Positions 1 through 9,826 are shown, numbered from the stretch's first letter. The stretch is DNA of 41,562 nucleotides from Pelagibacterales bacterium SAG-MED48 (GCA_014653375.1 JACWEP010000009.1:1-41562), one strand, 5' to 3'. The notes: generated by a model from the letters alone, not told the origin. Numbers and translations are program-made.

Positions 1-162
1 TAGAGTTTCTCTAAGCTCAGATCTTTCTTGATCAGAAGTCTCTTCCCCAACCATATTATTGATAGGATCTCCTACAAAATTAAATAAGGAAAAAGACACA
101 AAAGCAACAACTAGCATCACCAAAGCAGACTGAAACAATCGTTTAAAGAAATATTTTATCAA
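1..162 (-). CDS. dppB: Peptide/nickel-type ABC transporter permease (DppB family), N-terminal fragment
   Basis: Only the first 54 codons are inside the window; the gene continues beyond position 1. The peptide begins with a basic stretch (IKYFFKRLF), then a hydrophobic membrane segment at about residues 10-30 and the FVGDP motif near residues 29-33, which is how DppB/OppB-type inner-membrane permeases begin. The likely start is TTG at 162: no ATG lies in frame between it and the upstream TAA at 175-177, and the first in-frame ATG (residue 16) would cut into the membrane segment. It follows the binding-protein gene in the same direction after a 65-bp gap containing a stem-loop, so it should be the membrane part of the same importer. 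Family assignment is good; the exact substrate cannot be read. Confidence 0.75.
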   Translation of the reverse strand, partial: MIKYFFKRLFQSALVMLVVAFVSFSLFNFVGDPINNMVGEETSDQERSELRETL

Positions 163-186
163 TTTTAGAAGATGTTATTATTTTGA

Positions 187-218
187 TACTAGCCCCTTAT
201 AAATATAAAGGGCTAGTA
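187..218 (-). promoter_or_regulatory. Intergenic stem-loop between binding-protein and permease genes
   Basis: TACTAGCCC (187-195) and GGGCTAGTA (210-218) form a perfect 9-bp inverted repeat around a 14-nt AT-rich loop. It is the most GC-rich spot in the gap. On the transcribed minus strand no run of T follows the stem (next bases ATCAAAATAA), so it does not look like a complete intrinsic terminator. I infer an mRNA-stabilising or partial-attenuation hairpin that lets the binding protein be made in excess over the permease, as described for other binding-protein-dependent transport operons. Confidence 0.6.
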
Positions 219-227
219 AAATATTAT

Positions 228-1790
228 TTAGTTAAAGCTAGCAGCCTTAAATAATGGTTCGTTATTTGGTCTGATAGGTACATTAACATTACTTTTTGCT
301 GCCCAAGAAATTACTTGGTGGTGTAATGGAAGATAAGAAATATCATCTTTTACAATTTTCCAAGCATTTGCTATTGCAGCATTTCTTTTATCTAAATCAA
401 CTTCGCCTTCCATAACTCTAATTGCAGCATCTACTTCTGAGTTACTAAAGTTAACTTTATTCCAGCTAGCACCACTTTCATATAAATAATGAAAAACATA
501 ATGACTATCTAGAGTAGGAACACCCCAACCAAGCATATAAAAATCACCTTGATCATCTTTAAGCTCTTTAAAGTGTTTACTCTTAGTTTGAGAAAATAAA
601 TTTACGTTAACACCAATTTTTCCAAACATACCAACAACAGCTGTACAAATTGCTTCGTCATTAACATATCTGTCATTTGGACATCTTAATTCAACATCAA
701 AACCATTAGGATAACCTGCGTCCGCTAAAAGTTTTTTTGCAGCATCTACGTCATAAGGTAATCTTTTATCAAGTGCTTCAGTATAACCATTTACACCTGG
801 GAAAGTTATAATTCCAGCCGGTTCACTTAAACCTCTCATAACTTTTTTCTTGATCGCTTCAATATCAATTGCTTGATAAAGAGCTTGTCTTACCTCTTTT
901 TTCTTAAATGGGTTATCACCTGTATTACCAGTTCTTAACTGGTCAGCTGCTTGATCCATACCTAAGAAAATTGTACGCATTTGTGCAGTACTTTCAACTT
1001 TATGTGAAGAAGAAGAACCTATTCGAGCTAAATCTTGAACTGGAGCATCTGTTACTAGATCAATTTCGCCAGATAATAATGCTGCAACTCTAGTTGCTGC
1101 ATTTTTAATAGGAAGTAATTGAATTTGAGTTACTTGTTTATCCTCCATCTCACCCCACCAATGTTTATTTCTTTTAAACACTGTTTTAGTATTAGGCTCT
1201 CTTAAAGTAATTTTAAAAGGTCCTGTTCCTAAAGCATTAGTAGCTGAAAAAGTCTCTTGTCCTGCATCCCAATTTTGAGGAGACATTGCAAAGTTTTCTT
1301 CAGACCATTTTTTTGACATTATAAAAATATTAGATAATTGATTTAAAAGAATTGGGTTTGGCTTACTTGTTATAATCTTAACCGCGTAATCACCAACAGC
1401 TTCAACTCCTGAAATTGTGCTTATATATTCTTTAAAATCAGATGTTCTTTGTTTGGCTCTTAAAACACTAAAGACGACATCATCAGATGTCATTTTTGAA
1501 CCATCAGAAAATTTAACATCTTCTCTTAAAGTAAAAATCCATGTGTTTGGATCAGTAGTTTTCCAGCTCTTCGCTAGCGCAGGACCAATTTTCATATCTA
1601 CAGCTCTTTCAACTAAAGCTTCGTATATTTGTCGAGATACTTGAGTAGTTGGACCTTCGTTTTGTGCATGTGGGTCTAGTGTAAGACTGTCTCCTTGCAT
1701 TGACCATTTGATAGTTTTGGCCATTGCTGAAGAAAATCCAAATACTAGAACTACAGATAGTAGTACTCTTATTAAATTTTTAATCTTCAT
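228..1790 (-). CDS. dppA: Periplasmic peptide-type ABC transporter substrate-binding protein (SBP family 5)
   Basis: This 520-residue protein has a clear Sec signal peptide: basic N-terminus, hydrophobic core at residues 8-20 and likely cleavage after SAMA (residue 24). The mature part shows the SBP_bac_5 pattern: WSMQGDSLTLDPH at the start, then Y(E)ALVERA, LREDVKFSDGSKMTSDDVVFS and ALGTGPFKI. Such lipid-free periplasmic proteins deliver oligopeptides or other small ligands to a DppBC-type permease; the ligand here is unknown. The start is firm: GAGGTG at 1795-1800 is a good ribosome-binding site 4 nt upstream of the ATG. The gene lies 82 bp downstream of ilvC and directly upstream of the permease start. 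dppA is a family label, not a proven dipeptide role. Confidence 0.88.
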   Translation of the reverse strand: MKIKNLIRVLLSVVLVFGFSSAMAKTIKWSMQGDSLTLDPHAQNEGPTTQVSRQIYEALVERAVDMKIGPALAKSWKTTDPNTWIFTLREDVKFSDGSKMTSDDVVFSVLRAKQRTSDFKEYISTISGVEAVGDYAVKIITSKPNPILLNQLSNIFIMSKKWSEENFAMSPQNWDAGQETFSATNALGTGPFKITLREPNTKTVFKRNKHWWGEMEDKQVTQIQLLPIKNAATRVAALLSGEIDLVTDAPVQDLARIGSSSSHKVESTAQMRTIFLGMDQAADQLRTGNTGDNPFKKKEVRQALYQAIDIEAIKKKVMRGLSEPAGIITFPGVNGYTEALDKRLPYDVDAAKKLLADAGYPNGFDVELRCPNDRYVNDEAICTAVVGMFGKIGVNVNLFSQTKSKHFKELKDDQGDFYMLGWGVPTLDSHYVFHYLYESGASWNKVNFSNSEVDAAIRVMEGEVDLDKRNAAIANAWKIVKDDISYLPLHHQVISWAAKSNVNVPIRPNNEPLFKAASFN

Positions 1791-1872
1791 TATTCACCTC
1801 TTTTTTAAATTTATTTAAAAAAGTATAAGTGAAATAACTAAGTTATTATAGATAAAATTTTCTAATAAAGAA

Positions 1873-2913
<1,041 letters not shown>

Positions 2914-3462
2914 TTAATTAAAAACTTCTGCACCTCTAGTCATAGCTACCGCCCCTGTTCTTGAGGCACTAATAAGACCAAGCGATTTTAAATTTTTTGC
3001 CATTTTATCTATTTCTCTTCTTAAAGCAGTTATTTGAATTACTGCTGATTTATTAGTTTGATCTAATATAACTGGATTATATTTTTTACAAGCATTTAAA
3101 GCTTTTTTAATTTTTACTGAATTTGCTACAATTTTAAACAATGCCATTTCTTTAAAAATTACATTTTTATCTTCTCTCTTAAAATTTCCTACTTTATGAA
3201 CTGGGACTAATTTTTTAAGCTGTAAAACTATTTGCTCAATAACCTGGGGCGTTCCAGTGGTTACAATTGTTATTCTTGAAAGATTTTCTTTTTGATCAAC
3301 TTCAGCAACTGCAAGAGACTCGATATTGTATCCTCTTCCTGAAAAAAGACCTACCACACGAGATAAAACGCTTGCTTCATTGTCTACCCAAACAACAATA
3401 ATATGAGTATCCAATTTTCCAAGTTTGCTCGGAACACTATATGCTGATTTAGATTTTACCAT
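2914..3462 (-). CDS. ilvH: Acetolactate synthase, small regulatory subunit
   Basis: A 182-residue protein with an N-terminal ACT domain (about residues 19-93: HIIVVWVDNEASVLSRVVGLFSGRGYNIESLAV) and a C-terminal ALS_ss domain ending with the SRTGAVAMTRG segment. It binds the catalytic subunit, raises its activity and usually gives valine feedback inhibition. Its ATG directly abuts the stop codon of ilvI (3462/3463), which suggests translational coupling and equal subunit dosage. Length and motifs are normal for the IlvH/IlvN family. Whether valine inhibits this version cannot be told from the sequence. Confidence 0.95.
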   Translation of the reverse strand: MVKSKSAYSVPSKLGKLDTHIIVVWVDNEASVLSRVVGLFSGRGYNIESLAVAEVDQKENLSRITIVTTGTPQVIEQIVLQLKKLVPVHKVGNFKREDKNVIFKEMALFKIVANSVKIKKALNACKKYNPVILDQTNKSAVIQITALRREIDKMAKNLKSLGLISASRTGAVAMTRGAEVFN

Positions 3463-5229
3463 TTATACTAATGCTTTTCCTTTGCCTGTAATTTTGTTTT
3501 CTTCTTGGTCTTTTGGACCCAATAACATTTGATTATGAGGTTTTCCTGATGGGATCATTGGAAAACAGTTTTCTGATTGATCTACATGACAATCAAAAAT
3601 TACTGGCTTATCAATATCAATCATTTCTTGAATCTTATCATCTAATTCATGAGGAGTTTCAGCTCTTATACCAACGCACCCATAAGCCTCTGCTAATTTT
3701 ACAAAATCAGGTAAGGCTTCTGAATAGCTCTCTGAATAATTTTTCTCGTGAAGTAATTCTTGCCATTGTCTAACCATACCCATGTATTGGTTATTCAAAA
3801 TAAAGATCTTAATAGGCAGATTATATTGAATTGCAGTTGAAATTTCTTGCATCGTCATCAATATTGAGGCCTCACCAGCAACATCAATAACTAATTTTTT
3901 AGGGTGTGCTACTTGAACCCCTACTGCTGCAGGTAATCCGTAACCCATCGTACCAAGCCCTCCAGATGTCATCCATCTATTAGGTTTGTTAAACTTATAA
4001 TGTTGAGCAGCCCACATTTGATGCTGGCCAACTTCTGTTGTTATAAATGTATCCTGATTTTTAGTTAGTTCATAAAGTCTTTGAACAGCATGTTGAGGCT
4101 TAATAATTTTATCACTATTAATAAAATTTAAAGACTCTTTGGTTCTCCACTTTTGAATTTTTTGCCACCACTTAGAAATCTTTTGTTTATTAGATTTTTG
4201 TAAGTTAAGATTTTTTTTTTTTAAAGTTTTAGTAGTTGATTTAATTACATCAGCTACATCACCAACAATTGCTAAATCTACTTTTATAATTTTATTAATT
4301 GATGAAGGATCAATATCAATATGAACTTTTTTTGATTTTGGTGAAAACTCATCTATCTTTCCTGTAATTCGATCATCAAATCTTGCACCAATATTAATTA
4401 ACAAATCACAATCATGCATTGCATTATTAGCTTCATAAGTTCCATGCATTCCAAGCATTCCTAAAAATTGATTATCGTCTCCAGGATAAGAACCTAGTCC
4501 TTGAAGAGTTGATGTGATTGGAAAACCTGTTAAAGCAACAAGTTCTCTTAAAAGTTCACTTGCTTTTGGTCCTGAATTAACAACTCCACCACCAGTATAA
4601 AATATTGGCCTTGAAGCTTTGTTCATCAATTCAATTAATTGATCAATATCTTTTTGTTTAAATTTATTTTTATTTTTTATCTCTATTTTTTTTTCTTTTT
4701 TTGGAAAAAAATATTTTGCTTTTGCAAATTGAATATCTTTTGGAATATCAACTAACACAGGCCCTGGTCTTCCTGTAGTTGCAACTTCAAAAGCCTCGTG
4801 CATAATCCTTGGTAAATCATTAATATCTTTTACCAGCCAGTTGTGTTTAGTACATGGTCTAGTAATTCCAGTAGTATCGCATTCTTGAAATGCATCGGTT
4901 CCAATTAAATGAGTTGGAACTTGACCTGAAATGCAAACTAAAGGAACGGAATCCATATAAGCATCCGTTAAAGCTGTTACAACATTAGTTGCACCCGGAC
5001 CTGATGTAACAAGAACTACACCTGGTTTTCCAGATGATCTTGCATAACCTTCTGCAGCATGCCCAGCACCTTGCTCATGTCTTACTAAAATATGTTTTAT
5101 TGAAGAATGGTTTTTTAACTCGTCATAAATCGGAAGTACTGCTCCACCTGGATAACCAAAAATATGTTCTACCTTTTGATCTTCAAGACATTTGAATACA
5201 ATTTCTGCTCCTGTATATAATTTTGGCAT
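3463..5229 (-). CDS. ilvI: Acetolactate (acetohydroxyacid) synthase, catalytic subunit
   Basis: ThDP-dependent enzyme that condenses two pyruvates, or pyruvate and 2-oxobutyrate, at the start of branched-chain amino-acid synthesis. In order: N-terminal ThDP domain with FGYPGGAVLPIYDEL and the catalytic-Glu segment RHEQGAGHAAEGYAR; central FAD domain (LGMLGMHGTYEANNAM, GARFDDRITG); C-terminal ThDP/Mg domain with VAGEASILMTMQE and LNNQYMGMVRQWQ. The frame is open to a GTG at 5253, but no ribosome-binding site favours it. ATG at 5229 starts MPKLYTGAEIV, matching the usual distance to the first domain, so I prefer it. Odd point: position 453 is Glu (GAG, 3871-3873) where the family normally has Asp of the GD(G/A) Mg-ThDP motif. 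ilvB would be an equally valid name. Confidence 0.95.
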   Translation of the reverse strand: MPKLYTGAEIVFKCLEDQKVEHIFGYPGGAVLPIYDELKNHSSIKHILVRHEQGAGHAAEGYARSSGKPGVVLVTSGPGATNVVTALTDAYMDSVPLVCISGQVPTHLIGTDAFQECDTTGITRPCTKHNWLVKDINDLPRIMHEAFEVATTGRPGPVLVDIPKDIQFAKAKYFFPKKEKKIEIKNKNKFKQKDIDQLIELMNKASRPIFYTGGGVVNSGPKASELLRELVALTGFPITSTLQGLGSYPGDDNQFLGMLGMHGTYEANNAMHDCDLLINIGARFDDRITGKIDEFSPKSKKVHIDIDPSSINKIIKVDLAIVGDVADVIKSTTKTLKKKNLNLQKSNKQKISKWWQKIQKWRTKESLNFINSDKIIKPQHAVQRLYELTKNQDTFITTEVGQHQMWAAQHYKFNKPNRWMTSGGLGTMGYGLPAAVGVQVAHPKKLVIDVAGEASILMTMQEISTAIQYNLPIKIFILNNQYMGMVRQWQELLHEKNYSESYSEALPDFVKLAEAYGCVGIRAETPHELDDKIQEMIDIDKPVIFDCHVDQSENCFPMIPSGKPHNQMLLGPKDQEENKITGKGKALV

Positions 5230-5277
5230 TTCGCAATCTAGCTGAAGTTGCACTCATTGGTCAAGTTTTAGAATGAA

Positions 5278-6189
5278 TTATTTAATTTTTTTTAAAAACT
5301 TATTTATCTCTTGTGGCTGAAGTTTAAACCAACTTGACATATTACCTCTCGCCCATGTGCTTTGTCTTTTAGCGTATTGCCTGGTCTTTATTGATATTTT
5401 TTCTTTAATATCACTTAATTCTTTTTCGCCATTTAGAAATTCTTTGATCTCGTTAATACCAATAGCCTTATTGACGCTATTATCTTTTTTGATCTTTAAC
5501 TTAATAAACCTTTTAACTTCATTAATTGCACCCATTTTAATCATTTGCTCTGTTCTTTTATCAATTCGCTCGATTAAATCTTTACGTGGATAATCAATAT
5601 ATATTTTAAAAAATTCATCCTCTTTAAAGTAAGACTTGGTCTTTTTAAACCAATCATGAAGAGATTTTTTAGTAAATAGTTTTACCTCATAGGCTCTAAT
5701 TGATCTCTGAACATCTGTTGGATTAATTTTATTTTTCGATTTTAAATCAAACTTTAAAAGTTTTTGATAAAATTTTTTTTGGCCCAAAGTTTCTTGTAAA
5801 ATTCTTATCTTATTTCTGGATCGAATAGGAATACTAGGAATATTAACCAAGCCATCCGTTAAAGCTTTAAAATACAAACCAGTTCCTCCAACAAAAATGG
5901 GTGTTGTTTTTCTTTTCTTTAATTCGTTAATTTTTTTAACTGCAAGTTTAATCCAATCACCTGTTGAAAAATTGTTCTTAACATTTTGAAAACCATATAG
6001 ATGATGTTTTATTTTTTGATAATTTTTAGGATCAGGTCGTGCGGATAATATCTTTAATACCTTATAAACTTGCATGCTATCAGCATTAATAATTTCACCA
6101 TTAATTTTTTTTGCAAGTTTAATTGCAAAGTTAGATTTTCCTGATGCTGTTGGTCCAGAAATTAAAATAATTTTGGACTTTAAATCCAT
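5278..6189 (-). CDS. miaA: tRNA dimethylallyltransferase
   Basis: Adds the dimethylallyl group from DMAPP to N6 of A37 in tRNAs reading UNN codons. The 303-residue length is typical. The P-loop ISGPTASGKSNFA lies at about residues 9-21, the conserved DSMQVYK near residues 37-43, then GGTGLYFKALTDGL and DVQRSIRAYEV, and near the C-terminus the RQYAKRQSTWARG signature. It starts 2 bp after degP/Q stops and ends about 25 bp before the ilvI frame, so it is probably co-transcribed with both. The DMAPP it uses derives from the DXP pathway, whose first enzyme (dxs) is also in the window. The identification is firm. Confidence 0.96.
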   Translation of the reverse strand: MDLKSKIILISGPTASGKSNFAIKLAKKINGEIINADSMQVYKVLKILSARPDPKNYQKIKHHLYGFQNVKNNFSTGDWIKLAVKKINELKKRKTTPIFVGGTGLYFKALTDGLVNIPSIPIRSRNKIRILQETLGQKKFYQKLLKFDLKSKNKINPTDVQRSIRAYEVKLFTKKSLHDWFKKTKSYFKEDEFFKIYIDYPRKDLIERIDKRTEQMIKMGAINEVKRFIKLKIKKDNSVNKAIGINEIKEFLNGEKELSDIKEKISIKTRQYAKRQSTWARGNMSSWFKLQPQEINKFLKKIK

Positions 6190-6191
6190 TG

Positions 6192-7607
6192 TTATTTTAA
6201 CTTAACACCAAGATATCTTCTTTGATTTTGATTATTATATATCGCTAATAAAATTGTCTTTTGATTGGAGCTTAATACTTTTTGAACAACCTTTCTTAAA
6301 TCATTGATTGAATTAATTCTTTTCTTTTGGGCCTCAGTAATTATATCATTCACTGCTAAAGTAGTGTTTCTTAAAGGGCTATCGATTTCAATTTTTGTTA
6401 TTACTAAACCTGTAATTTGATTGGGTAATTTTCGATTTTTAATATCTTCATTATTTAATAATCTTACAGTTATTTTTAAACTTTCAATTTCCGAAGTTTG
6501 TTTTTTAGGTGGTTCTTTTTTTTCACTTACTTTAAAATCTTCCGAAGTCTCTAATCTTCCTAAAAGGACACTTTTTGTTATCTCTTTTTGGTTTCTCCAA
6601 ACTTTAACTTTAACTTTTTTTCCAACTTTTGTTTTTGCAACAATTGCTGGTAACTCTTTCATTTGATTAATTTTAACTCCATTAAACTCTAGGATAATAT
6701 CACCTGCTTTAATACCAGCTTTATCTGATGGACTATTCTCAGCAACACTTGCAACTAAAGCTCCTCTGGGTTCATCTAATTTTTCAACATCAGCTATTTC
6801 TTGTGACACATCTTGAATTCTAACTCCAAGCCAACCTCTTTTTGTTTCACCAAATTCTATTAATTGATCAATTACAATTTTTGCACTATTTGCTGGAATT
6901 GAAAAACCTATTCCTATAGATCCATTTCTACCAAGTATCGCTGTATTAATTCCAATGACATCACCACTCATATCAAACAAGGGTCCACCTGAGTTTCCTG
7001 AATTAATTGATGCATCAGTTTGTATATAATCTTCGTATCTTGATAAACCTATTGATCGATTTCTTGCTGAGATAATTCCCGATGTAACTGTTCCACCTAA
7101 ACCAAATGGATTACCTATAGCAATCACCCAATCACCAATTCTTGCTTTATCAGAATCTCCAAAAGCAACTGGTGTAAATTTATCTTTAGTTTCTAACTGC
7201 AATACAGCAATATCTGATAAAGGATCAGCTCCAACAACTTTAGCTTTATATTCCTGATCACCATTTACTCTCACTATGATGTCTTCTGCATCTTGAATAA
7301 CATGATTATTTGTGACAACTATACCTTTTTCATCAATAATAAACCCTGATCCTAGAGCTGATGATTTTCGTTCTTGAGGAGTTCCAAACTCTTTAAACAT
7401 ATCTTCAAAAGGTGATCCTGGAGGAAATTGAAATGGGAACGGGTTCGAAGTGGTAGTAACTGTTTGTGTAGTTGAAATATTAACAACTGATGGCATTAAT
7501 CTTTCAGCAAGATCAGCAAAAGATGCTGGTACTGATTGTGAATTTGATTGAAATGAAAAACTAAAAGCAAATATTAATACTGAAAATATAAGTTTTAATC
7601 TGTTCAT
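6192..7607 (-). CDS. degP: Periplasmic serine endoprotease/chaperone, DegP/DegQ (HtrA) family
   Basis: A 471-residue secreted HtrA protease. A signal peptide spans about residues 1-24 (hydrophobic LIFSVLIFAFSFSF). The chymotrypsin-fold catalytic triad is visible as His102 (TNNHVI), Asp132 (DPLSDIAVL) and Ser206 (NSGNSGGPLFD). A first PDZ domain follows at about residues 255-350 (RGWLGVRIQDV, AGIKAGDIILEFNG), then a lower-complexity linker with EKKEPPKK, and a second, diverged PDZ-like domain at about 375-470. It degrades or refolds misfolded envelope proteins. It lies 1 bp after the DUF2065 gene in the hflK-hflC run, next to other quality-control genes. DegP versus DegQ cannot be decided from sequence alone. 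Confidence 0.94.
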   Translation of the reverse strand: MNRLKLIFSVLIFAFSFSFQSNSQSVPASFADLAERLMPSVVNISTTQTVTTTSNPFPFQFPPGSPFEDMFKEFGTPQERKSSALGSGFIIDEKGIVVTNNHVIQDAEDIIVRVNGDQEYKAKVVGADPLSDIAVLQLETKDKFTPVAFGDSDKARIGDWVIAIGNPFGLGGTVTSGIISARNRSIGLSRYEDYIQTDASINSGNSGGPLFDMSGDVIGINTAILGRNGSIGIGFSIPANSAKIVIDQLIEFGETKRGWLGVRIQDVSQEIADVEKLDEPRGALVASVAENSPSDKAGIKAGDIILEFNGVKINQMKELPAIVAKTKVGKKVKVKVWRNQKEITKSVLLGRLETSEDFKVSEKKEPPKKQTSEIESLKITVRLLNNEDIKNRKLPNQITGLVITKIEIDSPLRNTTLAVNDIITEAQKKRINSINDLRKVVQKVLSSNQKTILLAIYNNQNQRRYLGVKLK

Positions 7608-7608
7608 A

Positions 7609-7794
7609 CTATTTTTTAATATAATAAATAATTATAAATCCTATTATTGCAAATATCAGTCCACCTGTTCTCAACTGACTATCATTTACAAGTTCTAACT
7701 TTTTTAACATACTTTTCATTTTTGATGGAAATATGGCATACAAAATTCCCTCAATAAAAAGAAAAAGACCAAAAGCTATGATCAATTCTTTCAT
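7609..7794 (-). CDS. Small inner-membrane protein, DUF2065 (YjeT-like)
   Basis: A 61-residue protein with two membrane segments, about residues 3-20 (ELIIAFGLFLFIEGILYA) and 43-58 (GGLIFAIIGFIIIYYI), joined by a basic loop with FPSKMKSML. The pattern (short FxLFLFIEG helix, YAIFP, then LRxxGL before a second helix) fits DUF2065/YjeT. Its place directly after hflC agrees with E. coli, where yjeT also follows hflC. It lies 10 bp from hflC and 1 bp from degP/Q, so it is surely in their transcript. Its function is unknown; position suggests a small partner of the HflKC/FtsH membrane complex, but that is inference. Confidence 0.85.
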   Translation of the reverse strand: MKELIIAFGLFLFIEGILYAIFPSKMKSMLKKLELVNDSQLRTGGLIFAIIGFIIIYYIKK

Positions 7795-7804
7795 AATTAA
7801 TATA

Positions 7805-8674
7805 TTATTGAGATTTAGGTTTTATATTTCCAAAAAATTTAAAAAATTCACTATCAGGAGATAATATTAAAGATGTATCTCCCCCAATTAAAGCTGTTTC
7901 GTATGCTTTCATTGATCTATAAAATGCAAAAAATTCAGGGTCTTGTCCAAATGCATCAGCAAAGATAGCATTTCTTTGTCCATCACCTTCACCTTTCATG
8001 ATCTCAGAATTTTTATTAGCATCTGCTAAAATTATTGAAACTTCTTTGTCAGCTGTTGATGTAATTGTTACCGCCATTTCAGCACCCCTTGCTCTAAATT
8101 CCTTAGCTTCTCTTTCCCTTTCAGTCTGCATTCTTCTATAAATTGCATCACTGTTTGCTTGCGGAAGGTCTGCTCTTTTAATTCTCACATCTACAATTTG
8201 AATTCCAAATTTTTGAGCTTCGGTATTAACCCCTTCTTGAATTAAAGACATTTGTTTAGATCTATCCTTAGATAACAATGTTTGTAATTCTTGTTGACCT
8301 AAAACATTTCTAATTCTTGAGTTTATAATTGTTGCTAATCTTGATCTTGCAACTCTTTCATTTCCAACTGAAATATAAAACTTTAAAGGATCTATAATTT
8401 TAAATCTTGCGAAAGCATCAACAATTAATCTTTTTTGATCTGATGCAATAACTTCAGCTGGGGGTGTATCTAAATTTAATATTCTTTTATCTAAATAAAC
8501 TACGTTTTGAATAAATGGAATTTTGAAGTTTAAACCAGGCTCTACTATAATTCTTTTTGGATCACCAAATTGTAAAACAATTGCTTGATTAACTTCTTTA
8601 ATAATAAATACTGAAAAGAAAACTAAAGCTCCAATTATTGCAATTATCGGTAATAAAATTTTTTGTGCTTTCAT
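7805..8674 (-). CDS. hflC: HflC, SPFH/band-7 membrane protein, modulator of FtsH
   Basis: A 289-residue SPFH-domain protein with one N-terminal membrane anchor (about residues 7-25, ILLPIIAIIGALVFFSVFI). The SPFH core follows (VNQAIVLQFGDPKRIIVEPGLNFKIPFIQNVVYLDKR), then the long helix with QTEREREAKEFRARGAE and the C-terminal FFAFYRSMKAYE segment. HflC assembles with HflK into a large periplasmic vault around FtsH and tunes its proteolysis of membrane proteins. Its ATG abuts the hflK stop codon (8674/8675), consistent with coupled 1:1 synthesis. ftsH itself is in this window at 33162-35069. Confidence 0.95.
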   Translation of the reverse strand: MKAQKILLPIIAIIGALVFFSVFIIKEVNQAIVLQFGDPKRIIVEPGLNFKIPFIQNVVYLDKRILNLDTPPAEVIASDQKRLIVDAFARFKIIDPLKFYISVGNERVARSRLATIINSRIRNVLGQQELQTLLSKDRSKQMSLIQEGVNTEAQKFGIQIVDVRIKRADLPQANSDAIYRRMQTEREREAKEFRARGAEMAVTITSTADKEVSIILADANKNSEIMKGEGDGQRNAIFADAFGQDPEFFAFYRSMKAYETALIGGDTSLILSPDSEFFKFFGNIKPKSQ

Positions 8675-9775
8675 TTAATTATTCGCTTTCTTTTTTCCTA
8701 ATTCAGGAAGTGGTAGATAAGGAACTACTCCTGAACCAGCATTTTTTTCAATAATTACTTTATCAATATCAGCTAACACTTTTTCCATTGTCTCAAGATA
8801 CATTCTTTCTTGAGTGACTTCTTTAGCTTTTGCGTACTCATTATATATCGAAGTAAATCTGCTAGCTTCACCTTCTGAGGCTGCAACTACTTGTTGTTTA
8901 TATGCTTCAGCTGCCTGCATAATTTTTGCAGCTTCCCCTCTTGCTCTTGGGATTACATCATTTGCATAAGCTTCTGCCTCATTTTTAGATCTTTCCATAT
9001 CTGCTCTTGCAGCTTGTACATCTCTAAATGCATCAATAACTTGATCAGGTGGATCAGCTTTTTGCGTTTGTACTTGTGTAACTTGAATACCACTTTGATA
9101 CTCATCTAAAATGGATTGAATAATTTCTTGTGTTTCAACTTCAATTTTAGCTCTTCCTTCGGTTAGAATTGGTTGAATATCACTTTTGGCAATTACTTCT
9201 CTCATTGCTGTTTCTGCTGCAGCTTTAACAGTTCCTTCGGGATCTTGAATTTCAAACAAGAATTTACCAGCATCTTTAATTACCCAAAATACTGAAAAGT
9301 CTATGTTCACAATATTTTCGTCACCAGTTAGCATTAAACTCTCTTGAGGAACATCAGCCACTCCTCCACCTGTAGAAAAACCACTATCTCTCTCTGATCT
9401 AAATCCAATATCAATTCTATTTACTTTTGTAACCTTTGGAGTTTCGACTGTCTCTATTGGAACTGGAATATGATAATGCAATCCTGGTTGGGTAGTTTTT
9501 ATAAACTTACCAAATCTAAGGACGACACCTTGTTCGTCAGGTCCCACTCTATAAAGTCCACTTGCAAGCCAAACAAAAAGTAAAATAATTAAGATTAGAC
9601 CAATTGGTTTTCCACCTGATTTACTTCCACCAGGTAAAAATTTATTAATCTTATTTTGAATATCTCTAATAATAGCGTCTATGTCTGGTGGCGTTGGTCC
9701 TTTCCCTGAGCCATTTCCCCCTCCTGGAGCTGAACCCCATGGACTTCCACCTCTTCCTTTAAAATCATCTGACAT
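8675..9775 (-). CDS. hflK: HflK, SPFH/band-7 membrane protein, modulator of FtsH
   Basis: This 366-residue protein begins with the Gly/Pro-rich cytoplasmic tail typical of HflK (GGSPWGSAPGGGNGSGKG). One membrane segment follows at about residues 57-73, then the SPFH domain (VGPDEQGVVLRFGKFIKTTQPGLHYHIP) and a long alanine/glutamate-rich helix with DVQAARADMERSKNEAEAYANDV, RARGEAAKI and EGEASRF. It partners with HflC. It opens the minus-strand run hflK-hflC-DUF2065-degP/Q-miaA-ilvIHC. A candidate promoter lies directly upstream (9785-9812). The start is well placed because the Gly-rich tail begins immediately after it. Confidence 0.95.
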   Translation of the reverse strand: MSDDFKGRGGSPWGSAPGGGNGSGKGPTPPDIDAIIRDIQNKINKFLPGGSKSGGKPIGLILIILLFVWLASGLYRVGPDEQGVVLRFGKFIKTTQPGLHYHIPVPIETVETPKVTKVNRIDIGFRSERDSGFSTGGGVADVPQESLMLTGDENIVNIDFSVFWVIKDAGKFLFEIQDPEGTVKAAAETAMREVIAKSDIQPILTEGRAKIEVETQEIIQSILDEYQSGIQVTQVQTQKADPPDQVIDAFRDVQAARADMERSKNEAEAYANDVIPRARGEAAKIMQAAEAYKQQVVAASEGEASRFTSIYNEYAKAKEVTQERMYLETMEKVLADIDKVIIEKNAGSGVVPYLPLPELGKKKANN

Positions 9776-9784
9776 ATGCCAAAG

Positions 9785-9812
9785 TATATAGTGTCTTTAT
9801 TACAAAAAACAA
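9785..9812 (-). promoter_or_regulatory. Candidate sigma-70-type promoter of the hflK operon
   Basis: On the minus strand, TTGTTT (9807-9812) is followed after 16 bp by TATATA (9785-9790). The -10 box ends 9 nt before the hflK ATG, so the leader would be only a few nucleotides long. This only makes sense if mrp on the other strand starts at 9827 rather than 9776. The call is based on motif resemblance alone. Confidence 0.4.
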
Positions 9813-9826
9813 GTAATGATAAAATT

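Noticed and set aside
1838-1852. Small inverted repeat AATAAC/GTTATT and a TATAAT box between ilvC and the binding-protein gene
   Set aside because: The hairpin has a 3-nt loop and two GC pairs only. The TATAAT (minus strand, 1845-1850) has no acceptable -35. A promoter for the binding protein is likely in this 82-bp gap but I cannot place it with confidence.
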